Origin: Favolaschia claudopus
Lineage: Eukaryota > Basidiomycota > Agaricomycetes > Agaricales > Mycenaceae
Reading direction: 5' to 3'
DNA: 64,000 nucleotides
Assembly: GCA_037176885.1 (NCBI GenBank)
Contig: JAWWNJ010000121.1
Coordinates: forward strand, 434,001-498,000
The position numbers and the translations under genes are program-made. Each line of letters opens with the position of its first letter. Position 1 is the first letter of the stretch. Below, piece after piece: positions 10,129 through 21,152 of this stretch. The notes under the pieces were generated by a model that was not told the origin of the DNA, ran no database searches, and saw only the letters and a program-made list of their open reading frames with translations.

Positions 10129-12118
10129 ATGTCCGCCAGTCGTTCCCGCACTCTCGAAGATATTCAACGGGTGCGGGACTATATAATCAACGCACCTCAA
10201 AGCGAGCGACAATATTCCCTTCCGGTTCTCTATTTCAATCTCAATCCATCACGGATACCGGACCTTGATCTCCTTTCTACCGCCGATAAAATCGACTTGG
10301 ACTCTTCCGGACAATGCGCCACCGATGCCGACGCTGCTATCGCAAAGGCGCTCTTATCACTAGAGCTCCTCTACGCTATGACGCTTCCGGATGGTGTTGG
10401 AGTTGATATTTGGCCACGTGTTTGGCCCTGGGTTCGTTTTCTTTATCTATACATTCACAGCAATAATTCCCCGCTCCATCTGGACGCGGAGCGCGAGTTC
10501 TTGCTGGACTTCATGACATTCGCGGGCACACTCGGCAGTCATTCGGAAACCCGACAACTTATGCTTTCTACGCCCTGGCTGTGGTTCATGGTTGGCCGGA
10601 CGTGGGCGTGCGCTCCGTCCATTCCCGACGCGCCACAACGTCTGCTCGCTTTCCAAACCCTGCGGCGCTTCATAATCCAGGATCAAATAAAGAATCCTGA
10701 GAACATGGAGGAGCTCGTGAACGGAGCGGGCGGCACATTGTTTGACTTGGCTCGTGTTATTGTTCACTCCATCGACGCCGTAGCTAGCAGAGACTCGATG
10801 GATCTACCTAACCAGATCTTCTTGTTATGGGGCGCGTTCGTCTTCATTGGGAAGCTTGATCCCGCTCTTGGCGAAAAACTCGGCGACCCGATGGCAAGCA
10901 GTATAGCAGAATTCGGCGAAGCCCTCATTGCCAACCACGTTATGGAAGCGATGCTGAAGGCTCTATGTGCTATAAGCATGGATTCTTCACCGGAGAAGGA
11001 CAAGGACATGGTGCTCGACAGTGGCCTTGCCATGCTATCTGTCCTCTCCACCTCCGCTTCCGGTTGGGCGCTGATCCCGTCAGCCGTCGATAACGGGTTG
11101 ATTCAACTTCCTCTTTTCTGCGCCGCCTCCCCTTCTGCGTTCGCTTTGCGGGGGCAACTCGCATTCTTTTTCCACCAACTCCTTCCGGGGATACTCGTGG
11201 ACTACCACGTCCTTACTGCCGTTGACGCGCAGTGGCAAGAAATCAAAAGCATCGTAAACGACAATACATTTTCGCTGCAGGGCTTTGAGGAGTGGTGGAA
11301 CCCGTTCTCTTTGCTCGTGAAGGAAAGACTGCAGACTCTGCATGCCTATAACACGAGCAGTGTTCGATTGCGAGCTTGCGATAATCTCGAGGCGAGTTTT
11401 GATCTTTACAATGCGACGTGACTGACCTCTCACTCCCAGTGCTCCGTCATCGATAAAAAGAATAAATTTCGTCGTTGTTCGGGCTGTCAAAGTTCCTATT
11501 ACTGCTCCGCGGCCTGTCAGATGGCAGATTGGCGCAACGGCGGCCATCGGGAGATATGCGCCTCATCTGGGACGCTGCTTCTCGGTATGCTATCACTTTA
11601 TCTTCTCCATAAATCTGAAAGCATTCAACCACCTGATAGGCAAAAGGAACAATGAGGAGTTTACCGCCCGCCAACGCTCCTTCCTCCGCTGGCTCGTCCA
11701 TCAAGACTATCTAAAAGCCAAAACCAACATCTCCTGCGAACAAGCCCTCTTCCTCAGCAAACTTCCTGATCAGGCCTTCATCACCACATACGACTACACG
11801 CTCGGGACGATGAAAGTCAAAGTCGAGATCAAAGCCGCTGTTTCTGAAACGGATTTACTTTTTGGAGCAGAGTGGCGGAATATCCTGAAAAGGGCAGAGA
11901 GGAAGGAGAGTGGAGGGAGGATGGGGGTGGATGTGATGTATGTAAGGGGGCCGAAGGGAGTAAGGTCGCTGGTTATTCCGTTGAGGCTGAGTGAGAGTGT
12001 CGTGAAAGATAGGCTGACGCATTTAGCAAGGGCGTTGCCGGGGAGTCCGATGGAGGTTTGGAATGCGGTCACTAGGATTCTTCATGTTCATGGTGTGAAT
12101 GTGGTTGAGATCCACTGA
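10129..12118 (+). CDS. MYND-type zinc finger protein
   Basis: A protein of about 595 residues. The first exon (10129-11391) encodes a helical, repeat-like region of about 421 residues with no named domain. It leads into a MYND finger: CDNLECSVID, RRCSGCQSSYYCSAACQ, then DWRNGGHREIC. This is a MYND-like zinc ligand set with the C-x2-C, C-x3-C and H-x3-C groups, and such fingers mediate protein contacts. The frame is kept by intron 1 at 11392-11439, which needs a GC-AG donor, and by intron 2 at 11585-11639 (GTATGC donor). The last exon encodes a tail of about 160 residues ending VHGVNVVEIH. MYND proteins with long unknown N-terminal regions are numerous in mushroom genomes. Targets unknown. Confidence 0.88.
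11392..11439 (+). other. GC-AG intron of the MYND gene
   Basis: The exon GAG is followed by GCGAGT, a GC version of the donor, and the intron ends CTCCCAG. It is 48 nt long. Removing it joins CDNLE to CSVID in frame and restores the first Cys pair of the MYND finger. Reading straight on gives a stop at 11421. A GT donor 28 nt further in would leave only 22 nt of intron and break the frame. Confidence 0.65.
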
Positions 12119-12265
12119 TTTGGTGAATATACTCATTTGATTGTTCGGAGTGTGTACCAGATGCTGCACCAGCTCCAGTCTTGGACAGGTTTGAATTTTA
12201 GAGTGTGAAAGGAGGTCCATTTATTGACGAAGTTGATACGAGGTGTCTATACGTTTGTATCATGA

Positions 12266-15200
12266 TCACTTCGTAAAATCCATGTCCCCTTCCGTCATCC
12301 CATAGAGGTTGTCAAGATAAATGCCCCAAGCGTCCATCCTTGAAACAAAATGGGAGAATTCTGTATGAAGAACTGATAACTTCAAAGCCGAATATTAATC
12401 ACGTACTCGAGCCCCCCAGGAGCGTTCGCCCACACATTACTGTCAAGCAAATCCATCATGCATTCCAATTCGCAACTGGCCTGGGCGTCATCGATGTACC
12501 CTTCTGTGTACGAAGGCGAAGTCTTGAATGAGCTTGGAGATATTGTAGTTTCATTTGGCGTATTTAGCTTAGGAATTTGTACGGAAGGATGGGAACTTTG
12601 CTGGAATTCTGGCGAATGAGAAAGTTGGGCTGAGCGAAGATTTCGCACGTAAAACACCTCAATACTCACGTTCTTCGAGTGGTATATCATTCGAAGGCGC
12701 CACACTTTGTGACTGAATGGTGGGGTCATTTAGATCGGCTTGCGCTAGTCCACCCACGGACGCCAATTCAGCAAGAACATCCCTTTCAAGGCATGAGGAC
12801 GATTGTGTGATTGGAAGAGAAACTATACCAAATAACGCCAGCAATTTGCCAACTGAGGAAACAGAGCTTTCCGGTAAGTATTCATTTAAACAGAAAACCA
12901 GAGCATGACACTCACCGAGTCTCGCACAACTTAACCACTTGCATGCATTTTTGCACGTAAACCATTTCTCCCGACGAACCAGAGTGTGGTATCAGACCTT
13001 TCCGCTTGCTGCTCCAGATGTTCAACAACATTACAATCGCGGAGGCGAACACCCCTGGCTGCGTAGAGCGATGTGAGCATGCAAATATCAAATATTGAAT
13101 CGACTGGGCAAGTGGAGTTGAAAATAAATATATACTGACCACGTTTACGAAGGCAGGAAGAGTACCGTTGCGCTGGCGTTGGATATCCACGATATTAGCG
13201 CACGATTTTGCTGCATTCGTGCATATGGCAAGAGACAGGTGTTTCTGTTGGGGGGTCGAATCCAACCTGTGTTGTAGCAGCTGATGGATAATAGGATCAC
13301 TCACAGTGGGAGCAGATTTCCGCAATATAGGGACGATCGGGCGGTGTATGAGTATCTGAAGCTGGTAGTACGCCGTATAGATAGCAACCGACTGGTCAAA
13401 AAAGACAGGTTCTGTCTTCGTGGGATCCCAGCGCACTGTAAACGGTGTAAAATACATACGAAGTCATTAGAATTAGCGGCATACGATGCTCGGGTAATCC
13501 ATTGAGCCACTCGTTCAAGGCAGAATCCAACTCAGCGACGAGGGACTCTTTCCAGGTGTCATCTATGGGGAATAAGACCCGGACCTTGTTAAGCGGATAC
13601 TAGAAAATCATTACTCAAGTGAGTAATGTGGTTTGCCGTGCGACGGAAACGCACCAGGAACCTCAAGCCCAGGGTGAGGATATGAGTCAGACGGAGGACA
13701 TTGTTGAAGTAGGTTACATATGAGGGACGATTGGCAGGCTGACGGAAGGGATGGGTAGGATGCTCCCAGAATTCGTCGTCGACTTCCAGGAGTTGGTCAA
13801 TGTCGAGTCTGCCGGCAAGTAGAGTAAGCGCGAGTTGAGACAAAGCAAGTAAGAATGAATGAAATAGAGAAAATCACTAACTCATCGTATTCTACTATCG
13901 ACGTACGGCCCATCCAGGAGCTCACTAGATGGTCGAGGTATACCTGGAAGCAGCGGAGAGTGAATCAATTGAACCAGCCAATGAGGTCGGCACTGATGCA
14001 TACCAAAATCCAAAAAGCGCGCTTGAAGAGCTCGCGTTCGACAGAGGGAGGCTCAACCAGAGCTTGGCGGCGGTGTACGCCTATATCCTTTCGAACGAGT
14101 AGGAATCTGTGAGGCGGAGAAGTGCACTGTCGGATGAAATACTTACTTGTGCCAGTCGGAGACCGACTACCACAAATCGCCAGCAAAGTTGTGGCGCCGA
14201 GGAGGATCCTATGAGATATAGTACTGCCAGCTGCCAGAATGTTGTTGAGTCAGTTATGAATATGGGAGGGGAAAATACAAGCCGTACTGAATAATATTGC
14301 AGATCGTACAGGTTTGCTTGTCCAAATAAACGGTCATCCATAGACGTAGCCTGGAGTTCATATCGCGAAGTCAGCGGGAGCGGGGCAATTGAGAGGGTGG
14401 TGGTGAACCTGCTCGAACCACTTGCGCCCGCATGTCCACCCGTCTTTAGCGATACTGGGATCTTGACTCCACCGTGAAGCAATCGCACATACGAGTAGAA
14501 CCGTGGCGGCGAAGCTGTCGTCTCTGAAATCGGTATGCAATCAGAATCTAGAAATTAAAAAAGGAAGCAGAACGAGGAAACATACCTCATTGACAGGCCA
14601 TCGGCGAGTTGTTTTTCGAATGTCGGGCGATGGAGGAGAGGGATGTAGATGTTCTCATGTTTGAAATACAGGTCAACGAGATCGCTGAGTAGAGGTTGGG
14701 CGGGAAAGTTGAAATCGTATCTACGAGTTGTTAGACGTTGCCACTGAATAAGCGTGAGTAGGGTTTTCCGAGTTCGAAGAGAAATCAATGTCTGCGTACA
14801 GGTTTCCACTGCCAATATTGCGGTCGTCGAGACGTCCATGAAGCTATTTCCTTAGCAATATCCTGATCAGAGCGCCCTTGCGTTGAGGACGCCTTTCTAT
14901 GTTTGAGATCGGCTTTGAGATTGACGGCGGCCTTGAGTAAGGTGGCTTCTGTGCTGTTTCCCATCCAACGATATGGCTTCTCGACGCCGAGGAATAGCTT
15001 ATTAAACTGCGAGAGGAAGAAAATACAGACATTTCAGCGGTAAATAGCTTCGGTGAGAGAGAATGATGAATACGCACAATGCGAGCCATCTCGGTATGAT
15101 ATAGGTCCTCCTCGTTCGATGGTGGGGTGGGAGCCGTAAGACTGCGGAGCGTTGTTTGCACAACATAGAGTGGTGCGGGCTGAGCAGGGGTATCATGCGA

Positions 15201-15747
15201 GCTTGATTCTTTATTGAATACGGAACTTGATCGTGATGAGTGAGAGTCTGCAAGTTGAGTGCATAGCTGGCGAACGAGAGCTTCGGATGCCGCGAGCTTC
15301 GTCTCAAGACCTTCTACCGTCCTACAATAATAGTTCAGCAAATTCAGCGGAAACTTTAGCAGCATATGGAGGATAGATACTGTTTCATCGAAACCCGTCT
15401 CTGGCGGAGGATATTTGAACGTTTATCGGCAGAAAAAAAAGCGGATGAAGTTGGTACCCCAAAGATGATAGCCGCATATGTGCAATCCAGATCGGCATAC
15501 AAGCATACGCTGCATTTGTGGCCGGAAGCCCGGATTCCATCGCCTAATGGCCTCCTGACTCCAAATACGCGGGTTTGCTTTGAGAATCAGACTCACAACG
15601 ACCTTTGGCATTTGGATAAGTTTGGGCGAATATCGAGAATTGAAGACGAGGCGTACTTTTCCTTCTACGACACACATCGCAACTTGGCTCGAGGCGGAAC
15701 GGGCGCTTCCGAGACCCCTGGTCCTTCATTTGGCGATCGCTTCCCAT
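12266..15747 (-). CDS. Zn2Cys6 fungal transcription factor with fungal-specific TF domain
   Basis: A nuclear DNA-binding regulator of the Gal4 zinc-cluster class. The start at 15747 gives MGSDRQMKD; the first finger half is SCDVCRRRKS. After a 6-nt micro-exon the cluster continues RCDGIRASGHKCSVC and LYADLDCTY, completing six Cys. A coiled-coil linker follows (TVEGLETKLAASEALVRQL). The fungal_trans domain is then spread over many short exons: FNKLFLGVEKPYRWMG, WTSRRPQYWQWKP, DLYFKHENIYIPLLHRPTFE, FAATVLLVCAIASRW, HRRQALVEPPSVERELFKRA, LDHLVSSWMGR, AELDSALNEWLNGLPEH, YTAYYQLQILIHRP and LAICTNAAKSCANIVDIQR. The last exon (12266-12338) reads MDAWGIYLDNLYGMTEGDM and is joined by a 68-nt intron at 12339-12406. 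There are at least 13 introns, all near 50 to 100 nt. The gene appears intact, about 700 residues. Target genes unknown. Confidence 0.9.
15597..15602 (-). other. 6-nt micro-exon inside the zinc cluster
   Basis: On the minus strand GTCGTT is flanked by a 54-nt intron (15603-15656, GTACGC...AAAG) and a 53-nt intron (15544-15596, GTGAGT...TTAG). Splicing A + GTCGTT + GC gives Ser-Arg-Cys and supplies the third zinc-binding Cys with the correct C-x6-C spacing. Skipping these six bases stays in frame but loses that Cys. Confidence 0.7.
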
Positions 15748-16110
15748 GCTTGGGATGCGAGCGGAGGCCCTACTAATATCTTGACTAATATATTCAAGCT
15801 GTTTGTGCCAAATCAAAGGTCAGGCTGAAAAGCTGAATTGTTGAAAGAGTTCCACCTTGATTGTAAGCTATGAGGAGACTTGGCGGAGTTGACAACAAGA
15901 GAGACGGGAACTCTGGTGGATGGAAAGAGGCAGGAAGTGTCGTGGCGGTTCGTGGTTAAGTATTAAAGCAAGCTTTGACAGGACGGACCTGACGGGTACC
16001 GCTGTGTCAGCTTTTTTCGCGTCATCATACATCCGAAACGTAGCATGTGACACCCATCACAGCTGTGACTCCGCCTGAGGCCTCTCTCTCCCGACCCTCA
16101 CCTCAGACCG
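15748..16110. promoter_or_regulatory. shared upstream region of two divergent genes
   Basis: These 363 bp separate the start codons of the Zn2Cys6 regulator (minus) and the F-box protein (plus), so both promoters must lie here or overlap the neighbours. I did not recognise a firm TATA box or binding site. Confidence 0.5.
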
Positions 16111-18084
16111 ATGGAACTCATCGACGACCCGTCGAAACTTCACTTGCTTCCCACCGAACTCTGGATTAAATGCTGGTCCTATACCTCTAACTGGGAACTC
16201 CGCCGCCTCGTCCGAGTCTGTCGTTATTTCTGCGACATCTGTCTCCCGCTTCTCTTCCAGGAACAGACCGTCCGGACGTCATATTGCGACCGAGAGGGCT
16301 GGATCTCGGTCGCTCATTCTCTCCATCGAGGAAAACTTCGGCTTAAGAAGCTACAAGCAGCACCCCACGCGGCGTTTGTTCGTTACTGGAGGTTCCAGGG
16401 CACGGATGATTACGAATCCCTGGAGGACGATTTTCCGTCGGTGGTTAATATTGGAACCGTGGAAGAAACATATCTTGAATTGCTTCAAACATTCGTCACA
16501 TCTCTTGGGTCATTCCAGAATCTACGTTCGTTGCAGATGAGCTACGTCGAGCTCAATCGGTCCGTTCGCCGCACACTCAAAGCTCTGGAACGACTGGAGA
16601 CCTTGGAGCTCTCTCAATGCTGTGTCGTGGGTCGTACCGGCCCCGTCTTGTCCCTCCAGGAGTTTAAGCTGGGGAAATGGTGGGAAACATCGACGCAGCG
16701 GGAGAAAGGACCTCTAAAGATCGCTTCCGCGCGGGCACTCCGCAAACTCAGCCTTGATTCAGGGCACCCTCGGCCTTTCCTTGACGCATATCTCACCAAT
16801 CCACCTAGCACACCCCTCCATAATCTCGTCTCTCTCCATGTCACCCTGAAGGATTCAATGATAGACCAATTTCGGCGCTTCCTCTGCCGATGCCCGCAGC
16901 TTCTCGAACTCGAAATCGAATCCTTTCTCTCAGCACCTCCGAAAAAGTCGCTCCGAGCCACTGCCATCCCACGCCTTCATTCGTTCAAAGGTCCTCGGCT
17001 CCTTGCAGCTTATTTCATCTCAGACCGGCCCGTAACCGCTCTCGAGTTGGCTCACGGCAGCGGTTTCAAAAACGAGCATAAACCTGCAAAAAAAGACATC
17101 CCCCGCGACCTTACGTTGATCTCTGACGCGGCACCCGCCGTGCAGTCCTTCGCGATACGCGTCTTGATGCCTGTCGCCTCAGAGGTGTGCGCCGCGATCA
17201 CGACGCACTGGCCGAATCTCTCCGAGCTGCGGCTCGTGCTGAGGGAAGTGCGTATACCGCGCGCGACAGTGGATACCGACGGGCTCGATTCGGATGACGA
17301 TGAGCTGTTGGCGGAGCTTGAAGCAGAGCCGAACGAACCCGCGATTGACGAGCGTGCGGTGGAGTTGTCTGACTGTGATACTTTATCGACGACTTCCAGT
17401 CCCAGCTGGCCTAACATAGTGCTACGCGATGACGATTCGGACTTGGACGGGGAACTTGAAGAATCTGTGCCGGTGCCGAAGGTTTTGCTTCCCGGATCGA
17501 TGTATGGTGCGTGTATCACACTACGTATTTCATTCTCTCATTGATCTAGTTCCGTTCAGCATACGGTCAATTGTTCCCCTTCCCGCAACCTCGCCAAGCC
17601 ATCGAAGGGAGCCCACGAACCACTGCAGTACGTTCTAGCACCATTTCTTTTTTCTGGAGTCGCTTTCGACCAACCTCTTACTCCCTCTCTTCGTTCCTTC
17701 CTCTGACTTACATAAATCACCATCTAGGAACTCGTGGATAAACTATGCGCCCCTTCCTCCTCCTCCGACGCGCCCTTCCTCACTCTCCCAACCTCCCTCC
17801 ACTCCCTCCACCTCATCATCCACCATCTCTGGCACCACTTCCCCCACGCTAACCGCTCCTCCGCCTTCACCATCCACAATCAACATCGCGTTCTCCTGGC
17901 GCTTGAGGGGCAGATGGCTGATTTGCGCGAGCTGGATTTTGGGGCTCGTAGTGTTTGGAGGAGGTATGGGGATGTGTGGACTGATGTGTACGTTCCTTTC
18001 CATGACCTTCGTATATAGGCCGATTTGTTTAACTGGGTGTTTAGGAGTTCGGGTGCGAAAATCGCTTCGATGTGTCATGCTTGA
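16111..18084 (+). CDS. F-box / LRR-like protein
   Basis: The N-terminus carries an F-box (LLPTELWIKCWSYTSN then LRRLVRVCRYFCDICLPLLF, residues 12-49). It is expected to bind Skp1 in an SCF ubiquitin ligase. Degenerate leucine-rich repeats follow (FQNLRSLQMSYVELN, ALERLETLELSQC, LHNLVSLHVTL, CPQLLELEIESF). An acidic stretch lies near residues 390-455 (DSDDDELLAELEAEP, DDDSDLDGELEES). The first exon runs to about 17505. A middle exon near 17551-17632 (QLFPFPQPRQAIEGSPR) is joined to an exon from 17725 (ELVDKLCAPSSS) that has its donor near 17988. The last exon ends SGAKIASMCHA at 18084. The first donor could not be fixed without breaking the phase. Substrate unknown. Confidence 0.75.
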
Positions 18085-18507
18085 GGCGCACCCTTCCTTT
18101 GTATTTTGAATATAATCTCGCAGTGTTTTTGCAGTGTTTAGCCGTTGCCCTTCCGCCGTTCGTCGACTCGAATGTGAGTCGAGCCGGCCAGCGCAAAACG
18201 TGACGTAAGGTAACAAAGACTCACTTTCCACGGTCGGGTGATAGCGAGCGGCTGGGCGGCCCGATCGTCCGTTTGTCTACTGGCTTGCAATTGTGTTCCG
18301 TTATGGCCTCAAGACCACGTAGCTGCGAAATTGAATGCTGCTGGTACCTGCTGTCTGTTCATTCATTTTTTCAACTCGATCTCAATCACTGCCCTTGTAT
18401 TATCTTTCGGCGAATTCGAACGTATAAATTCGGCTGGGCTGAATAGCCCGTAAGATCGTTGAGGACGCATGCCAAGTCTCTTCGTGTAGTAGCCGAGAAT
18501 TTCATAT
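18085..18507. other. intergenic between convergent genes
   Basis: Tail-to-tail spacer between the F-box gene (plus) and the membrane protein gene (minus). Nothing else recognised. Confidence 0.5.
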
Positions 18508-20276
18508 TCAATCCGTGCTTTGATCAGAATTTTCTATCTCTGTACGGCTCGCAAACGGCATGTTCCCGTCACTGAGCATTGAGTCCTCCAACTCCACGTC
18601 CATATGGTTGACCGTGAAGATGCCGCCTTCTGCCTCAGCGTGCAGGTTCAATATGAGACGGGCCATCATCGTGATGGAGATACTTTGAAGATCTGTTAGT
18701 TATCCCAGTGCTACTTGATTGAACATACCCACCAATTTGCAAACGTTGCAAGAGCGCCGGGAAGGACGTTCTGTTTTCGGCGAGCCACCAGAAAGGGACC
18801 ATTTGTTAGTGGTACCATAATCTTAAGACTTCTAGAAAGAGCTCACCGAATTGATCTGTGCAATATCTCGATGAATTCACGCTGAGCAAGATTTGAAACT
18901 GTAAACTCACAAAGAAAGTCAAGATATTAACCAGATTCGAGATCAACATCACTCTAATTGAGAAAAATCAACATTACTGCTATTGCTCGGATGAGAGAGC
19001 AGAGCAAACTCACGCGAAATACAGCGCGCCTAATTATAAACGAGGTATGAGTTCTTGTCTATAAATGCGAAAACCAGGGGGAAGATAATGGGGACGTACC
19101 ATCTCGGACAATGAGCGTTCGGAGCGGCATGGCACTCGTTGCTGAATCCGGTCCCATTCTCCGCCTCATTTTCCATCCATTGACAATCGTTAGTCCGAAG
19201 ACAATGCTGTCAAAGATGAAAAGTGCGCCCCAGGAACCTGCCAAACCTGAATCCGCATTACTGTAATTCAAACCTCCAAGTTGTGAGACGGGACGGACGA
19301 TATGAGCTGAAAAGGATCGGAACTGAGTGAGAAACACCAAGGCAGACAGCTATAGGCGTACGTTCTCGTTGATATGTGTGGGTGACATCCGGGCAGTACT
19401 GTTGAGTGAGTTCCGAGTTGTGTTCGAGTAAGATGGGACAGGGAAAATGCACCTGTGATCGTGATGGCCTTCTGTCCCTGGGTACTGGACTGCATGGTGG
19501 CGGGGTTTGGATATGAGAGGCGCAGTAGCGTCTAGCAGATTTCAGACGCACCAACGCAGCGCCGGTCAAAATGGCGCCGATCACAGCCAGAGACGATAAT
19601 ACTCGTTTACTGCGTTCCCACAGACAGTATATGCGTAGGATCATCACAACTGTTTTGAACAGAAAATGCAGTGATCTAAAGGGAAGATATTCATACGGGC
19701 TCAACATACGCACCGGAAATCCCCAATTGGCCAAGAAAGATGGAGACCTCGTATACGAGACTCCACACCAGACAACTAGAATGAGATGTGTGACTAGAAA
19801 TGAGTGAGCAGGTAAATATTGACGAACATCTACCAGAATGTATCAGATCTGCGTTCATCGAACGATTCGCAAGGAATTCACATTGGAGGGCAATGTTTTG
19901 AAGAGATATACGACTCCAGCGACGTTACTTGCCAAAGAGAAATACCGAATCGCGAAAAACCAATAAGCACTGGCGAGTTTGCGCCTCTTCCAGAGGTAGT
20001 TAATTTCGTTCTCTGTGAGCTGTCATTAGTCTCAGTATCCCTTACAAATACTTCGGATACGCACCTAGAGTAAGCATATGGTCGTAGAATAGAACGCACG
20101 CCCCGACGATGTGGAGGTGATTTTGAAAGATTCTGCAGCGCAAAATCGTGGCGTCAGTTCGTTTCCAATGAAGGTAGGAATAATTCTGAATAAACTGACA
20201 TTTGGCTGGCTGCATCGGAGGGGGATAGCATGGGTTGAGCGGAAGAGAAGAGGTAATCCGCGCATATACTAGGCAT
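18508..20276 (-). CDS. DUF6533-like multipass membrane protein
   Basis: An integral membrane protein of the type abundant in agaricomycetes, role unknown. The exons give MPSICADYLFSSAQPMLS, then FQNHLHIVGACVLFYDHMLT and ENEINYLWKRRK, the DUF6533-like N-terminal block (helix, YDH-LLT, then W+RRK). Hydrophobic exons follow: LASAYWFFAIRYFSLASNV, CLVWSLVYEVSIFLGQLGIS, VVMILRIYCLWERSKRVL with SLAVIGAILTGAAL, LPGCHPHIS, and AGSWGALFIFDSIVFGLTIV. The end is LISNLVNILTFF, a 9-nt micro-exon, NVLPGALATFAN and ISITMMARLILNLHAEAEGG, with a polar tail to the stop at 18508. I count about seven hydrophobic helices. All joints I traced keep frame. It overlaps no neighbour. Confidence 0.82.
18847..18855 (-). 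other. 9-nt micro-exon of the membrane protein gene
   Basis: ATCAATTCG (Ile-Asn-Ser) lies between a 55-nt intron (18856-18910, GTGAGT...CACAG) and a 76-nt intron (18771-18846, GTGAGC...AACAG, with a CTAAC branch-like site). Both borders are phase 0, so the exon could also be skipped without frameshift. Confidence 0.6.
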
Positions 20277-21152
20277 GAGAGTTATTTATGCCTCGGTCGT
20301 CTCAGCGCTGATAACATCGAAGACATGTGACAGTTAAATAAGAGGTTGCCACACGAAACAGTGGAGATCTGGAGAAGAATGACAGGGGAAAGAGCAGTGG
20401 CAGCGTTAAATAGCGAACGAGTCGGGTCCGCTCTATGTTCCGCAGACCGAGATTTCGCTTCCAAGTTTCAGTGGGAAGCCCAATTTTACATGCACAAAAC
20501 TCACGAAGGGGAGATTTCACGCGGTGACTGGTACGATAAGCACGGTCAGTGTCCTTCTTTGGTCTTCCTTTCCCTCAATGAGACTCTCCCACGACGAGCG
20601 GTGTCGTTGTCTGGAATAACCGAATCCCGAGAACAACGACAAATCTGGAAGGTATGATACGTAGCATACATGTTCTTTAAGCAGTCCAGTCGGCTGAGTC
20701 TCCGCAGCACAGAGATGTTTCGTGAGAATCGAGATTTCTTCGAGCAACGAGGACGGATGAACAGGAAGGGTGAGAGTATGAGATGAATGTGCGAGACAAA
20801 AGACAGTAATATCCAAGTACATATGAAGATTTTTGATCAAGCTACTGAGCCAAATGAAGCGAAGTTTGTTGAGATGGTGGTGGTTTGAGACAAGATGCAC
20901 ACGTCATCACACGGTCACTGATGGTTTGATCGATGGATTGATTCATCAACTGTTCGCTGATGTGGGGATCGGATATCTTCAACACACAGTTCAAGTCCAG
21001 CAGAGTTTGTATCTCAACTCTTCATGAACGAACATACGATTCGGAACTCTATCCGCCGCAATAAAAAAAAAAAAAAAAACCTCCAGTCCCAACGCAATGG
21101 AATGTCGGAATCGGATACTCCCTTCCACTTCCAACGGAGTTCGCATCTTGAC
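20277..21152. other. intergenic; homopolymer A17
   Basis: Upstream region of the membrane protein gene and downstream of the hydrolase gene. A run of 17 A at 21063-21079 is a T-run on the coding strand, about 75 nt after the hydrolase stop. Open frames here (20517-20900, 20346-20657) show no family features. Confidence 0.5.

Noticed and set aside
21063..21079. A17 run as the tail of a retroposed gene
   Set aside because: No gene-like sequence without introns lies upstream of it and no flanking duplication was seen; it lies in the 3' flank of the hydrolase gene.
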